From assembly GCA_963923025.1 (NCBI GenBank), contig CAWUKV010000249.1, positions 1 to 7,054 of the forward strand: a stretch of 7,054 nucleotides of DNA, in the 5' to 3' direction. This document shows positions 1 through 5,438 of this stretch, in pieces; position 1 is the first letter of the stretch; every line of letters starts with the position of its first letter. The notes below the pieces were generated by a model. It was not told the DNA's origin, made no database searches, and saw only the letters and a program-made list of their open reading frames with translations. A program made the translations under genes and the position numbers. Origin of the DNA: CAWUKV01 sp963923025 (GTDB lineage Bacteria > Cyanobacteriota > Cyanobacteriia > Phormidesmidales > Phormidesmidaceae).

Positions 1-204
1 TTCTCCTGTACTCTTTTTCCTATTCTATCGCTCCTGTTTGGCCGCCGGAGTAATAGATCATCAACGCCACTGCAGCGACCGGGGCAGGGATGCGGTAGTG
101 TCATCTTGCTGAGGTGAATTTTCTCACCGTCAGCGCTTTCTAGCAGGGGCTGGTACTTGCCTTGGTCCTTTCTGAGATAAGGGGATTAGGGGGAGATGTC
201 CATA
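1..204. other. Left-edge stretch without a supported gene
   Basis: I see no gene here. The plus-strand frames all close within about 120 bases. On the minus strand one frame gives a short tail that ends at a TAG near position 11, but an in-frame TGA lies about 28 codons upstream of it, and there is no clear ribosome binding site. No tRNA-like cloverleaf or long inverted repeat is visible before position 205. Confidence 0.5.
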
Positions 205-244
205 CAAAATCAGCACATACCCAAACGAGTATGTGCTGATTTTG
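205..244 (-). terminator. Hairpin terminator downstream of dps
   Basis: A perfect 16-bp inverted repeat (205-220 with 229-244) encloses an 8-nt loop. On the minus strand the 3' arm ends in ATTTTG and the 5' arm begins CAAAAT, the A-tract/U-tract layout of an intrinsic terminator. It lies 57 nt after the dps stop codon. The symmetric A/T ends mean it could work in both directions. Two weaker 6-bp hairpins (258-275 and 274-294) lie between it and dps and may only be chance. Confidence 0.7.
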
Positions 245-300
245 ATGAGAGTTAGACAGTCAGCAACGTCTGACTAACCAGCTAGAAAGGTTAGAGCGCG

Positions 301-837
301 TTAGACGCCGCTAGGAACCTTGAGGCTGGTGTCACGGCTACCGCTGCTCTGGAGGCTTTCACCTTCGAGGAAGGAGCGCAGCATCCAGGCCATCTCTTCA
401 TGCTGCTCCATTAGGCCAGTGAGGAAATCAGCGGTGCCTTCGTCACCAAATTCTTCAGAACACTTCTCAACGTGCCCGCGCAGGTTACGAATAACTTGCT
501 CGTGGTCACTGACTAGGCGATCTACCATTTCGTTGGCACTAGGTAGATCGTTTGCATGTTCACGGAGGGTAGCGTGCTTGAGGAAGCCGTCAGCCGTACC
601 CACGGGATAACCACCCAGTGCGCGAGTCCGCTCTGCGATCGCGTCAATGTTCATGGTGATAGCTTCGTAGTGCTCTTCCCAGATTTGGTGGAGCGTGCGG
701 AACTGAGGACCAACGACGTCCCAGTGGTATTTCTTGGTTTTGATGACAAGCAGATAGGCATCCGACAGATCCTGGTTAAGCAGATCGACGACACCTTGGC
801 GCTGCTCTTCCGAGAGTCCAATATTAATCGGGCGCAT
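301..837 (-). CDS. dps: Dps-family ferritin-like protein (DNA protection during starvation)
   Basis: This 178-residue protein belongs to the Dps family of dodecameric mini-ferritins, which oxidise Fe(II) with hydrogen peroxide and store the iron as a mineral core in the cytoplasm. The signature starts at Y37-H38-W39 and runs through G43-P44-x-F46, L49-H50 and A68-E69-R70. The inter-subunit ferroxidase residues expected of the family fall at the right spacing: H38, H50, E54, D65 and E69, with Glu where many members have Asp at the third position. The N-terminus is short and lacks the lysine-rich tail that gives E. coli Dps its DNA affinity, so DNA binding may be weak or absent (inference). Length is normal for the family. 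The ATG at 837 is supported by AAGG (complement of 844-847) six bases upstream. Downstream is a hairpin terminator; the DUF2945 gene lies upstream on the same strand, 188 bp away. Cyanobacteria usually carry several Dps paralogues, and which one this is cannot be told here. Confidence 0.93.
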   Translation of the reverse strand: MRPINIGLSEEQRQGVVDLLNQDLSDAYLLVIKTKKYHWDVVGPQFRTLHQIWEEHYEAITMNIDAIAERTRALGGYPVGTADGFLKHATLREHANDLPSANEMVDRLVSDHEQVIRNLRGHVEKCSEEFGDEGTADFLTGLMEQHEEMAWMLRSFLEGESLQSSGSRDTSLKVPSGV

Positions 838-843
838 AAGTTA

Positions 844-847
844 CCTT
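844..847 (-). promoter_or_regulatory. dps Shine-Dalgarno sequence
   Basis: On the minus strand the bases read AAGG, followed by TAACTT and then ATG, a six-base spacing. This supports the ATG at 837 as the dps start. Confidence 0.6.
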
Positions 848-848
848 A

Positions 849-860
849 TTGTCTTGACAA
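849..860. promoter_or_regulatory. Small inverted repeat close to the dps start (possible operator)
   Basis: TTGTC-TT-GACAA is a 5-bp inverted repeat with a 2-bp centre, placed just upstream of the dps Shine-Dalgarno sequence. Its position would suit a repressor or a translation-level element. No regulator can be assigned from the sequence, the site is short enough to arise by chance, and no convincing -35/-10 pair was found around it. Confidence 0.2.
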
Positions 861-931
861 CTTCTAGTACAACAAACTTTAGCCGGTAGCTCATCTACCT
901 GCGGAGCAGTTCTCACAAGATCGCTTTCTTA

Positions 932-954
932 CGAAAGGTAGAGGCGAAAGGTAG
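932..954. repeat. Direct repeat of a 10-mer, period 13
   Basis: CGAAAGGTAG occurs at 932-941 and again at 945-954 in the gap between the DUF2945 gene and dps. The spacing is slightly over one helical turn. It may be a paired protein-binding site upstream of dps or a small duplication; the sequence does not decide. Confidence 0.4.
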
Positions 955-981
955 GGGCACATAGACGCGATGTGCCCTTGC
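951..981. terminator. Hairpin between the DUF2945 gene and dps
   Basis: Eight perfect base pairs (955-962 with 970-977) enclose a 7-nt loop. On plus-strand RNA the stem extends to 12 bp through two G-U pairs (951-954 with 978-981); on minus-strand RNA those positions would be mismatched. It lies about 50 nt downstream of the DUF2945 stop and could be a weak terminator for it, but there is no good U-tract on the minus strand. It could equally be part of a plus-strand transcript or a dps upstream control element. Confidence 0.35.
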
Positions 982-1025
982 GGATGCACATTTGCTTGGC
1001 TGGGACTGAGCGTCGGCTCGTAGCC

Positions 1026-1490
1026 CTACTCGGCTGAGTCTAGAGACTCTGGCTTATGAGCGGCCTGTGCGCCAGTCTTCTCGCTTTCGACCAGATACTT
1101 AGGGTTGTCTTTGGACGCTTTGACGTCAAAGTCTTTGATTTCTGTATCTTCGGTGAGCTTTTTCTTAACCGTTCCTGTCGTCTTACCTTGGGACGTATTC
1201 CATTTGACTTTGTCGCCCTTCTTGAAGCTATTCCCCGAATCATTCGACTCATCAGAAGGCGCAGACGCATCAGAACCATGAGTCTTACTCAAAGCCTCTG
1301 GCTTGTGGCCAGTGACGTTACCTGTATTGTCGTTCTCGACAAGGTAGCGTGGATCGTCAGACGATGCTTTGACTGAACTTCCATCGACTTCGGTGGATTC
1401 CGTCACGCGTTTTTGTACAGTCCCCGTGGAGGCTCCCTGTCCAGAGGACCATTCAACGGTGTCGCCTTTATAAAATGCCTGTTTTGCCAT
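1026..1490 (-). CDS. Tandem Hva1_TUDOR (DUF2945) domain protein
   Basis: This 154-residue soluble, acidic protein consists of two copies of a roughly 62-residue domain, at residues 6-67 and 89-150, joined by a Ser/Asp/Glu-rich linker. Both copies share the pattern F-x-K-G-D-x-V-x-W, G-T-V, T-E-x-T-E, V-K-A-S, P-x-Y-L-V-E and H-K-P-E-x-L, with 34 of 62 positions identical. The pattern matches the family called DUF2945 or hypervirulence-associated Tudor-like domain, a small beta-barrel fold of unsettled function; members usually have one domain. The frame opens at a TTG at 1553, but the ATG at 1490 is preferred: it begins directly before the first domain and has AGGAA (complement of 1503-1507) 12 bases upstream. 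There is no signal peptide or membrane segment. It lies upstream of dps on the same strand and is divergent from the large membrane protein gene. Its role is unknown. Confidence 0.85.
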   Translation of the reverse strand: MAKQAFYKGDTVEWSSGQGASTGTVQKRVTESTEVDGSSVKASSDDPRYLVENDNTGNVTGHKPEALSKTHGSDASAPSDESNDSGNSFKKGDKVKWNTSQGKTTGTVKKKLTEDTEIKDFDVKASKDNPKYLVESEKTGAQAAHKPESLDSAE

Positions 1491-1684
1491 TGTTTTGTCG
1501 TGTTCCTGTGTTTTTACGGACACTGCTGCCCTGTATGACGAGAGCTTAGGCAAACTAATCTTTGAACGGATCCCTCTCTTAGTTGATTTTGTGATGTGGG
1601 GTGATTTCTTGATCTACAACTCTGTCTGCGGCTAGATGGCTGAAGTCTCTCAAAAGATTTAGATATTGTTATCCAACGTCGGCA

Positions 1685-1690
1685 TATAGT
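1685..1690 (+). promoter_or_regulatory. Possible -10 element for the repeat membrane protein gene
   Basis: TATAGT lies 36 nt before the preferred ATG, which would give a leader of about 30 nt containing the strong Shine-Dalgarno sequence. No good -35 is present at 17 bp (GATATT), so this would be a weak or activator-dependent promoter. The call rests on position and a six-base match only. Confidence 0.3.
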
Positions 1691-1710
1691 CTGTGCGCCT
1701 TGTCGCGCCT

Positions 1711-1716
1711 AGGAGG
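1711..1716 (+). promoter_or_regulatory. Strong Shine-Dalgarno sequence that decides the start at 1727
   Basis: AGGAGG, followed by ten bases and then ATG at 1727, is an almost ideal ribosome binding site. It lies inside the longer frame that would begin at TTG 1700, so the upstream TTG is very unlikely to be the start. Confidence 0.85.
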
Positions 1717-1726
1717 GAGAATCAAG

Positions 1727-4700
1727 ATGATCGATGCGTTAACATCACTTAGTCAAGTGTCGCTGCCGATGGATACGGTATTGTTGCTAGGGCAACTTGC
1801 CGATCCAGGTATCGATACACCGGAAGAAGCCGCGCTGGTATTCTCCGGTCCACAATTTTTTATTGCGCTGCTATCGGGCCTGATTTTGGCCTTTGGCTTT
1901 CAGTTACTGTTAACCAATCTCTCGGTGGCAGCCGGCATTTCTTACTTGGGGCATAGCGGTTCTAGCAGTTCTAGCAGCTCTAGCAGCTCCAATGGCTCAG
2001 GCGTGCGTAAGATTGGCATCGCCTTTGGGGTTTGGACGCTGGTTACCGTGAGCCTGGCCTTGTTCTTTGCTTGCCTACTTGCCGTTAAGCTAAGCCTCTA
2101 TAATAGCCCACTCATGGGGGCAATTACTGGCCTGGTGATTTGGGGCACTTACTTTTGCTTGCTGTTTTGGGTTAGCTCAACTACCGTTGGCTCTCTCATT
2201 GGCTCTGTTGTTAAGACGGCAACCTCCAGCTTCCAAACACTGGTGGGTACTGCGACGGCTGCAATGGGTGCCAAGGCCGTGAGCAACCAAACGGTGCAGA
2301 CCGCAGAGGCGGCTGCCGCTGCCATCCGTCGTGAACTGACAGCGGCCTGGGATGGTGACAGCATTGCAGACTCTTTGAAGGACTACCTGACGCAGCTACG
2401 CTCTCCTGAGCTGGACACTGCAAAGCTAGAAGCAGAATTTGAGCGGATGCTAGCGTCTTCAGATGCGATCGCAACCGCAGACGCAGAAATTCTCAATCAG
2501 GTTGACCGTCAAGCCTTTGCTCAGCTGCTGTCGGACCGCACCGACCTGTCTCAGCAAGAAGTCAACCGCCTTGCAGACCGGCTCTACCATCGCTGGCAAG
2601 GTACCGTGACGGGCAAGAGCGGTGGCATGGATGCTCTGCTGGAGTACGTTCGTTCCGCAGATCCGAAGCAGGTTGTTTCTGAAGAACTGGGCCAGCGTCT
2701 AGATGCGTTTTTGGATGAGTACCGTCGTCAAAACCGTCGGGGCCAAAAACAGAAGCAGTCTAGCCTGAAGTCTTCGGTTAGTAAGGGCCTTTCTCAAGGA
2801 CTGACACAAGGCCTCAACACAGTAATGAGTGTTGCCATGGGCCGGACTGATCTGTCGGATCTTGATATCGACAAGATTCGTCGTCAGGTTAAGCAGGCAC
2901 AGTCTGACGTTACCAGTCAGGTTGCTTCTCTAACCAGTGACAGCCCTAATGAGCCCGACAGCATCATCAAGTCTGACGTGGACGACTACCTGCTCAACAA
3001 CTACGTTTGGCAGTATCCGCTAGAGCGTTTAGAGAAAGAGTTCGCTGCTGTTCTGTACGATCCTGAAGCTAGCATCCTGGTGTTGAAGCGTGCTCTGGCA
3101 ACGCTGAACCGCCCCTACTTCACAAAGCTGCTTAAGTCTCGGGGTCTATTAACCCAAGACGAGATTCGTGAGACGTCTCTGCGTCTAGAGACTGTTCGCC
3201 AAAAGGTACTGGCTGAGGTGACCGAAGCCTATCGCCTAGAATCAGTTAAGACGCTGCAAGCCAAGGTCGATACATTCCTGCGCTATACCCCCCGCGATGA
3301 GCTGCTGTCCGACACCATGGGTACCGATGCGTTTCAGGCTTTGGTCGAGGATGAAGAAGCCGATTCAATCGATCTAGAAGATCGGTTTGTTCCGTTTGGT
3401 CATGCCTACTTCCAGCAAAAGCTGAATATGCGGGAAGACATCATTGGCTCTGAAGCAGATGAGATTGCTAAAAAGCTGGATCGCGTCATGCAACAGGTTT
3501 TAGCCGATGCGAAAGGTTTACAGTCGAGCGTGAGGGTCCGCGCTGACCAGCAATGGCAGGACGTTCAAAACTACCTGCGCAACACGGGTAAAGCTGAGCT
3601 AGACCCGGCAGGTATCAAGGCTGATATTCAGCGCCTGATGCATGAGCCCAATGCTGGTGCAGCCCGCCTGCGTCAGCGCATCGCTCAGTTTGACCGTGAC
3701 ACGCTAGTACAGCTTCTGAGCCAGCGCGACGACCTGTCTGAGGCTGAAGTTAACCGAGTTGTAGATGATGTCGAATCGTCCTGGTACGAGGTTATGCAGA
3801 CGCCTGCACGCCTAACTGCCGAGGCCCAAGCCAAGGTCGACCAAGCTAACCGTGCCATTACCAACTACCTGCACAACACGGGCAAACCCGAGCTGAACCC
3901 TGAGGGCATTAAGCGCGACTTGCAGCTGCTGGTGAACGATCCGAAGTCTGGCTTTGACGCGATTCAGACTCGCCTGTCTCAGATGGACCACGACACGCTG
4001 GTACAGCTGCTGAGTCAGCGCGATGACCTCTCTGAAGAAGACGTTAATCAGGTGATTGACGACATCCTATCCAGCATTCAGTCTGTGTTGCGGATGCCTC
4101 GTCGTCTGGCGCTGCGAGCACAGTCTCAGGCTGTTTCCTTTAAGGAGGCACTGGAGGACTATCTGCGCAGTACCGACAAGGCGGCCCTTAACCCCGACGG
4201 GATCAAGCGCGATCTGGAGCTGTTGCTGAACGACCCGAAGCTGGGTGGCGATCGCCTCCAGACGCGCCTATCGATGATCGACCGCGACGCTGTGGTTGCT
4301 CTGCTAGCTCAGCGCAATGACATGACCCGCGAGGATGCTGAGGCTGTTGTTGGTCAGGTGATGGGCGTGCGCGACCAGATGGTTGCTCGCCTGAAGCAGG
4401 TACAGATGCAGTTCCGAGCAGCTATCAACCGCATCCTGAACGGCATTCGCCGCTACCTCGATTCGCTGGATCGCCCTGAGCTAAACTACTACGGCATCAA
4501 GCGCGACGTGCAGAAGCTGTTTGACGACCCTCAGGCCGGTTTTGACGCCCTACGGATGCGCCTTTCCGAGTTTGACCGTGACACGCTGTTGGCCCTGGTC
4601 AGCTCCCACGACGCCATCTCTAAGTCTGATGTTAACCGCGTGATTGATCAGGTAGAGTCTGCCCGTGACGGCGCGCTGCGTAAGGCTGAGAAGCTTGAGC

Positions 4701-4861
4701 ATCAGGTGCAAAGCCGCATCAATGACCTGAAGCTGCAAGCCCAGCAGCAGGTTGACGACACCCGCAAGACGGCAGAAGCGGCCTCTTGGTGGCTGTTTGG
4801 TACAGCGACAATCTCGGCAGTTACAGCCGCGATCGCAGGCATGATTGCGGTGGGTGGCTAG
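1727..4861 (+). CDS. Large membrane-anchored protein with eight ~98-residue helical repeats, function unknown
   Basis: I do not recognise a named family for this 1044-residue protein. The N-terminus has three hydrophobic segments (about residues 43-74, 96-122 and 129-150), with a run of ten serines at 79-88 between the first two. An Ala-rich helix follows, then eight repeats starting near residues 216, 303, 417, 513, 612, 710, 808 and 906. The well-kept repeats read [D/N]-Y-L-x-x-T-x-K-x-x-L-x-P-x-G-I-K-R-D, then N-D-P, then D-R-D-T-L-V-x-L-L-S-Q-R-D-D-L-S-x-x-D-V-N-x-V-I-D. They look all-helical, with long charged linker helices between units. A last hydrophobic segment (about 1020-1041) ends the protein. 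The layout suggests a long helical domain anchored at both ends, as in a scaffold, tether or envelope-shaping protein (inference). No enzymatic motif is visible. Some homologous frames may carry transporter labels in databases because of the membrane segments, but three N-terminal helices are too few for a typical transporter. The gene appears monocistronic: the next feature is its terminator, and the genes beyond are on the other strand. Confidence 0.85.
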   Translation: MIDALTSLSQVSLPMDTVLLLGQLADPGIDTPEEAALVFSGPQFFIALLSGLILAFGFQLLLTNLSVAAGISYLGHSGSSSSSSSSSSNGSGVRKIGIAFGVWTLVTVSLALFFACLLAVKLSLYNSPLMGAITGLVIWGTYFCLLFWVSSTTVGSLIGSVVKTATSSFQTLVGTATAAMGAKAVSNQTVQTAEAAAAAIRRELTAAWDGDSIADSLKDYLTQLRSPELDTAKLEAEFERMLASSDAIATADAEILNQVDRQAFAQLLSDRTDLSQQEVNRLADRLYHRWQGTVTGKSGGMDALLEYVRSADPKQVVSEELGQRLDAFLDEYRRQNRRGQKQKQSSLKSSVSKGLSQGLTQGLNTVMSVAMGRTDLSDLDIDKIRRQVKQAQSDVTSQVASLTSDSPNEPDSIIKSDVDDYLLNNYVWQYPLERLEKEFAAVLYDPEASILVLKRALATLNRPYFTKLLKSRGLLTQDEIRETSLRLETVRQKVLAEVTEAYRLESVKTLQAKVDTFLRYTPRDELLSDTMGTDAFQALVEDEEADSIDLEDRFVPFGHAYFQQKLNMREDIIGSEADEIAKKLDRVMQQVLADAKGLQSSVRVRADQQWQDVQNYLRNTGKAELDPAGIKADIQRLMHEPNAGAARLRQRIAQFDRDTLVQLLSQRDDLSEAEVNRVVDDVESSWYEVMQTPARLTAEAQAKVDQANRAITNYLHNTGKPELNPEGIKRDLQLLVNDPKSGFDAIQTRLSQMDHDTLVQLLSQRDDLSEEDVNQVIDDILSSIQSVLRMPRRLALRAQSQAVSFKEALEDYLRSTDKAALNPDGIKRDLELLLNDPKLGGDRLQTRLSMIDRDAVVALLAQRNDMTREDAEAVVGQVMGVRDQMVARLKQVQMQFRAAINRILNGIRRYLDSLDRPELNYYGIKRDVQKLFDDPQAGFDALRMRLSEFDRDTLLALVSSHDAISKSDVNRVIDQVESARDGALRKAEKLEHQVQSRINDLKLQAQQQVDDTRKTAEAASWWLFGTATISAVTAAIAGMIAVGG
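1961..1987 (+). repeat. Three tandem 9-bp units encoding polyserine
   Basis: TCTAGCAG(T/C) is repeated three times in a row and encodes most of the ten-serine run (residues 79-88) between membrane segments 1 and 2 of the large protein. The unit is a multiple of three, so gain or loss by slippage would change linker length without breaking the frame. Confidence 0.8.
2372..4735 (+). repeat. Array of eight protein-coding repeats inside the membrane protein
   Basis: Repeat units begin at 2372, 2633, 2975, 3263, 3560, 3854, 4148 and 4442, aligned on the Y-L (or Y-V, F-L) pair near each unit's start. Spacings in residues are 87, 114, 96, 99, 98, 98 and 98. Units 4 to 8 are similar in size, and units 5 to 8 are clearly alike in sequence. 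Units 1 to 4 keep only part of the motif: in unit 1 the second half (QLLSDRTDLSQQEVN) is clear, unit 2 has a Gln/Lys/Ser-rich centre, and units 3 and 4 are the most diverged. DNA identity between copies is broken by many synonymous changes, so the duplications are not recent. Confidence 0.8.
4247..4256. repeat. HIP1 octamer with extended palindrome
   Basis: GGCGATCGCC contains the HIP1 octamer GCGATCGC, highly over-represented in many cyanobacterial genomes. Other copies of the octamer are at 635-642 (in dps), 2465-2472 and 4829-4836 (in the repeat protein gene) and 5866-5873 (in the mscS-like gene). All five lie inside genes. Confidence 0.85.
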
Positions 4862-4896
4862 GTTTCGTCCTGACGCTAAACCGTTAGTTGTCTTGT

Positions 4897-4941
4897 AAGC
4901 AAAAACGTACCTCAGTCTTGCGCTGGGGTGCGTTTTTGCTT
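4897..4941 (+). terminator. Intrinsic terminator of the repeat membrane protein gene
   Basis: A 19-bp stem (4897-4915 with 4923-4941) encloses a 7-nt loop, TCTTGCG. The 5' arm carries an A-run and the 3' arm a run of five T, giving GTTTTTGCTT after the GC-rich inner stem. Two base pairs are U-G on plus-strand RNA and would be mismatches on the other strand, which fits use by the plus-strand gene ending at 4861, 35 nt upstream. Confidence 0.85.
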
Positions 4942-4957
4942 GGTCATTTCTGCTGTA

Positions 4958-4988
4958 GCAGTCGCCACAAACGTTTGTGCGCGACTGC
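4958..4988. repeat. Near-perfect 31-nt palindrome
   Basis: An 8-bp inverted repeat, GCAGTCGC with GCGACTGC, flanks the perfect 14-bp palindrome CACAAACGTTTGTG (4966-4979), with one extra C at 4980. It lies 16 nt after the terminator of the repeat protein gene. It has no U-tract on either strand, so it is not an obvious terminator; it could be a protein-binding site or a mobile palindromic repeat. Confidence 0.6.
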
Positions 4989-5029
4989 GGGCCACTGGGC
5001 TCCAGCATCAAGCACTTCAGCACCAGCAA

Positions 5030-5087
5030 TGTCCTACGCACAGTGGCAAGAGCTATAAATATAGCTAGCGCCACTGTGCGTAGGACA
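5030..5087. repeat. 58-nt nested palindrome (18-bp perfect arms)
   Basis: Perfect 18-bp arms at 5030-5047 and 5070-5087 enclose a 22-nt centre that itself contains the 6-bp inverted repeat AGCTAT-AAAT-ATAGCT (5051-5066), separated from the outer stem by a 3x3 internal loop. There is no U-tract. Because the stem is perfect, the pairing does not tell which strand is transcribed. Candidates are a dispersed palindromic element, a relic of a small transposon, or a structured RNA. Confidence 0.7.
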
Positions 5088-5280
5088 CCGAGTACAGTGA
5101 TCCTGCTTGCCATAGAACAAAATGGCCCTAAAAAGGACTGGGCAGCCTTGTCCTAACGGACTGGCGGCTGCTATATCTGTAGCTGCTGTAGGGTTTCTGT
5201 TTGAATCGCGGATCTTTCGAACCGCTGCTCCCTTGAGGTATGGCAGCATGAGAGTTTGTAGGATGATGAGTACTTGGGAT

Positions 5281-5294
5281 GGGAATGTCTTCCC
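5281..5294. repeat. Small hairpin GGGAA-TGTC-TTCCC
   Basis: A 5-bp stem with a four-base loop, placed just beyond the two larger hairpins when read on the minus strand. It may be the third stem of the same structured RNA, but it is short enough to be chance. Confidence 0.3.
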
Positions 5295-5302
5295 CTAACC
5301 GG

Positions 5303-5362
5303 CTAAAGGGCGGCCAAGATGGCCACCCTTTAGGAGATCAAAGCCTCATGGCTTTAATCTCC
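5303..5362 (-). ncRNA. Two back-to-back hairpins in the mscS 3' region
   Basis: Hairpin one pairs 5350-5362 with 5333-5345 (loop of four); hairpin two pairs 5321-5333 with 5303-5315 (loop of five). Each stem is 13 bp with a single irregular pair. As plus-strand RNA that pair is C-A, a mismatch; as minus-strand RNA it is G-U, a valid wobble, in both hairpins. The structure therefore fits a transcript running leftward from the mscS-like gene, starting about 76 nt after its stop. No U-tract follows, so an intrinsic terminator is not certain; an mRNA-stabilising 3' element or a small RNA derived from the 3' end are alternatives. Confidence 0.5.
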
Positions 5363-5394
5363 GCATAGTCTCTAATCAAACTACCGGCCAGACT

Positions 5395-5418
5395 CCCTTT
5401 TCCCTAGCCCCTTTTCCC
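5395..5418. repeat. Polypyrimidine 10-mer repeated twice
   Basis: CCCTTTTCCC occurs at 5395-5404 and 5409-5418, period 14; each copy is a mirror repeat. On the mscS transcript it would read as GGGAAAAGGG twice, 20-45 nt after the stop codon. Confidence 0.5.
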
Positions 5419-5438
5419 GTATCACCACTGTCTCTGTC

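Larger units (their letters stand above)
4942..5438. other. Gene-free, hairpin-rich interval between convergent genes
   Basis: No frame here has coding character: the open frames lack ribosome binding sites and read through the palindromes. Besides the hairpins listed separately, it holds two GCCACTG words (4991-4997 and 5070-5076) that could both pair with CAGTGGC at 5041-5047, and a polypyrimidine direct repeat at 5395-5418. I see no tRNA and no CRISPR spacing. Confidence 0.5.

Noticed and set aside
1..110. Possible C-terminal end or small peptide on the minus strand ending near position 11
   Set aside because: An in-frame TGA lies only about 28 codons upstream, and no ribosome binding site or recognisable sequence supports it.
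1491..1553. TTG start at 1553 for the DUF2945 protein
   Set aside because: The first domain begins right after the ATG at 1490, which has an AGGAA upstream; the 21-residue extension has no domain content.
1700..1726. TTG start at 1700 for the repeat membrane protein
   Set aside because: The AGGAGG at 1711-1716 lies inside this extension and is ideally spaced for the ATG at 1727.
1727..2212. Assignment of the large protein as a transporter because of its N-terminal membrane segments
   Set aside because: Only three N-terminal hydrophobic segments are present and no transporter signature is visible; most of the protein is soluble helical repeat.
2372..4735. Repeat array considered as a CRISPR or non-coding tandem array
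   Set aside because: The 294-bp period stays in one reading frame, conservation is at protein level, and synonymous sites have diverged.
4550..5249. Long minus-strand open frames overlapping the end of the repeat gene and the palindromes
   Set aside because: They overlap the well-supported repeat gene or run through inverted repeats, lack ribosome binding sites, and have Cys/His/Arg-rich composition typical of shadow frames.
5180..5250. Possible tRNA, because GGTTCGAA occurs on the minus strand near 5216-5223
   Set aside because: The stem around it is only four pairs with a ten-base loop, and no acceptor or anticodon arm is present at the right distance.
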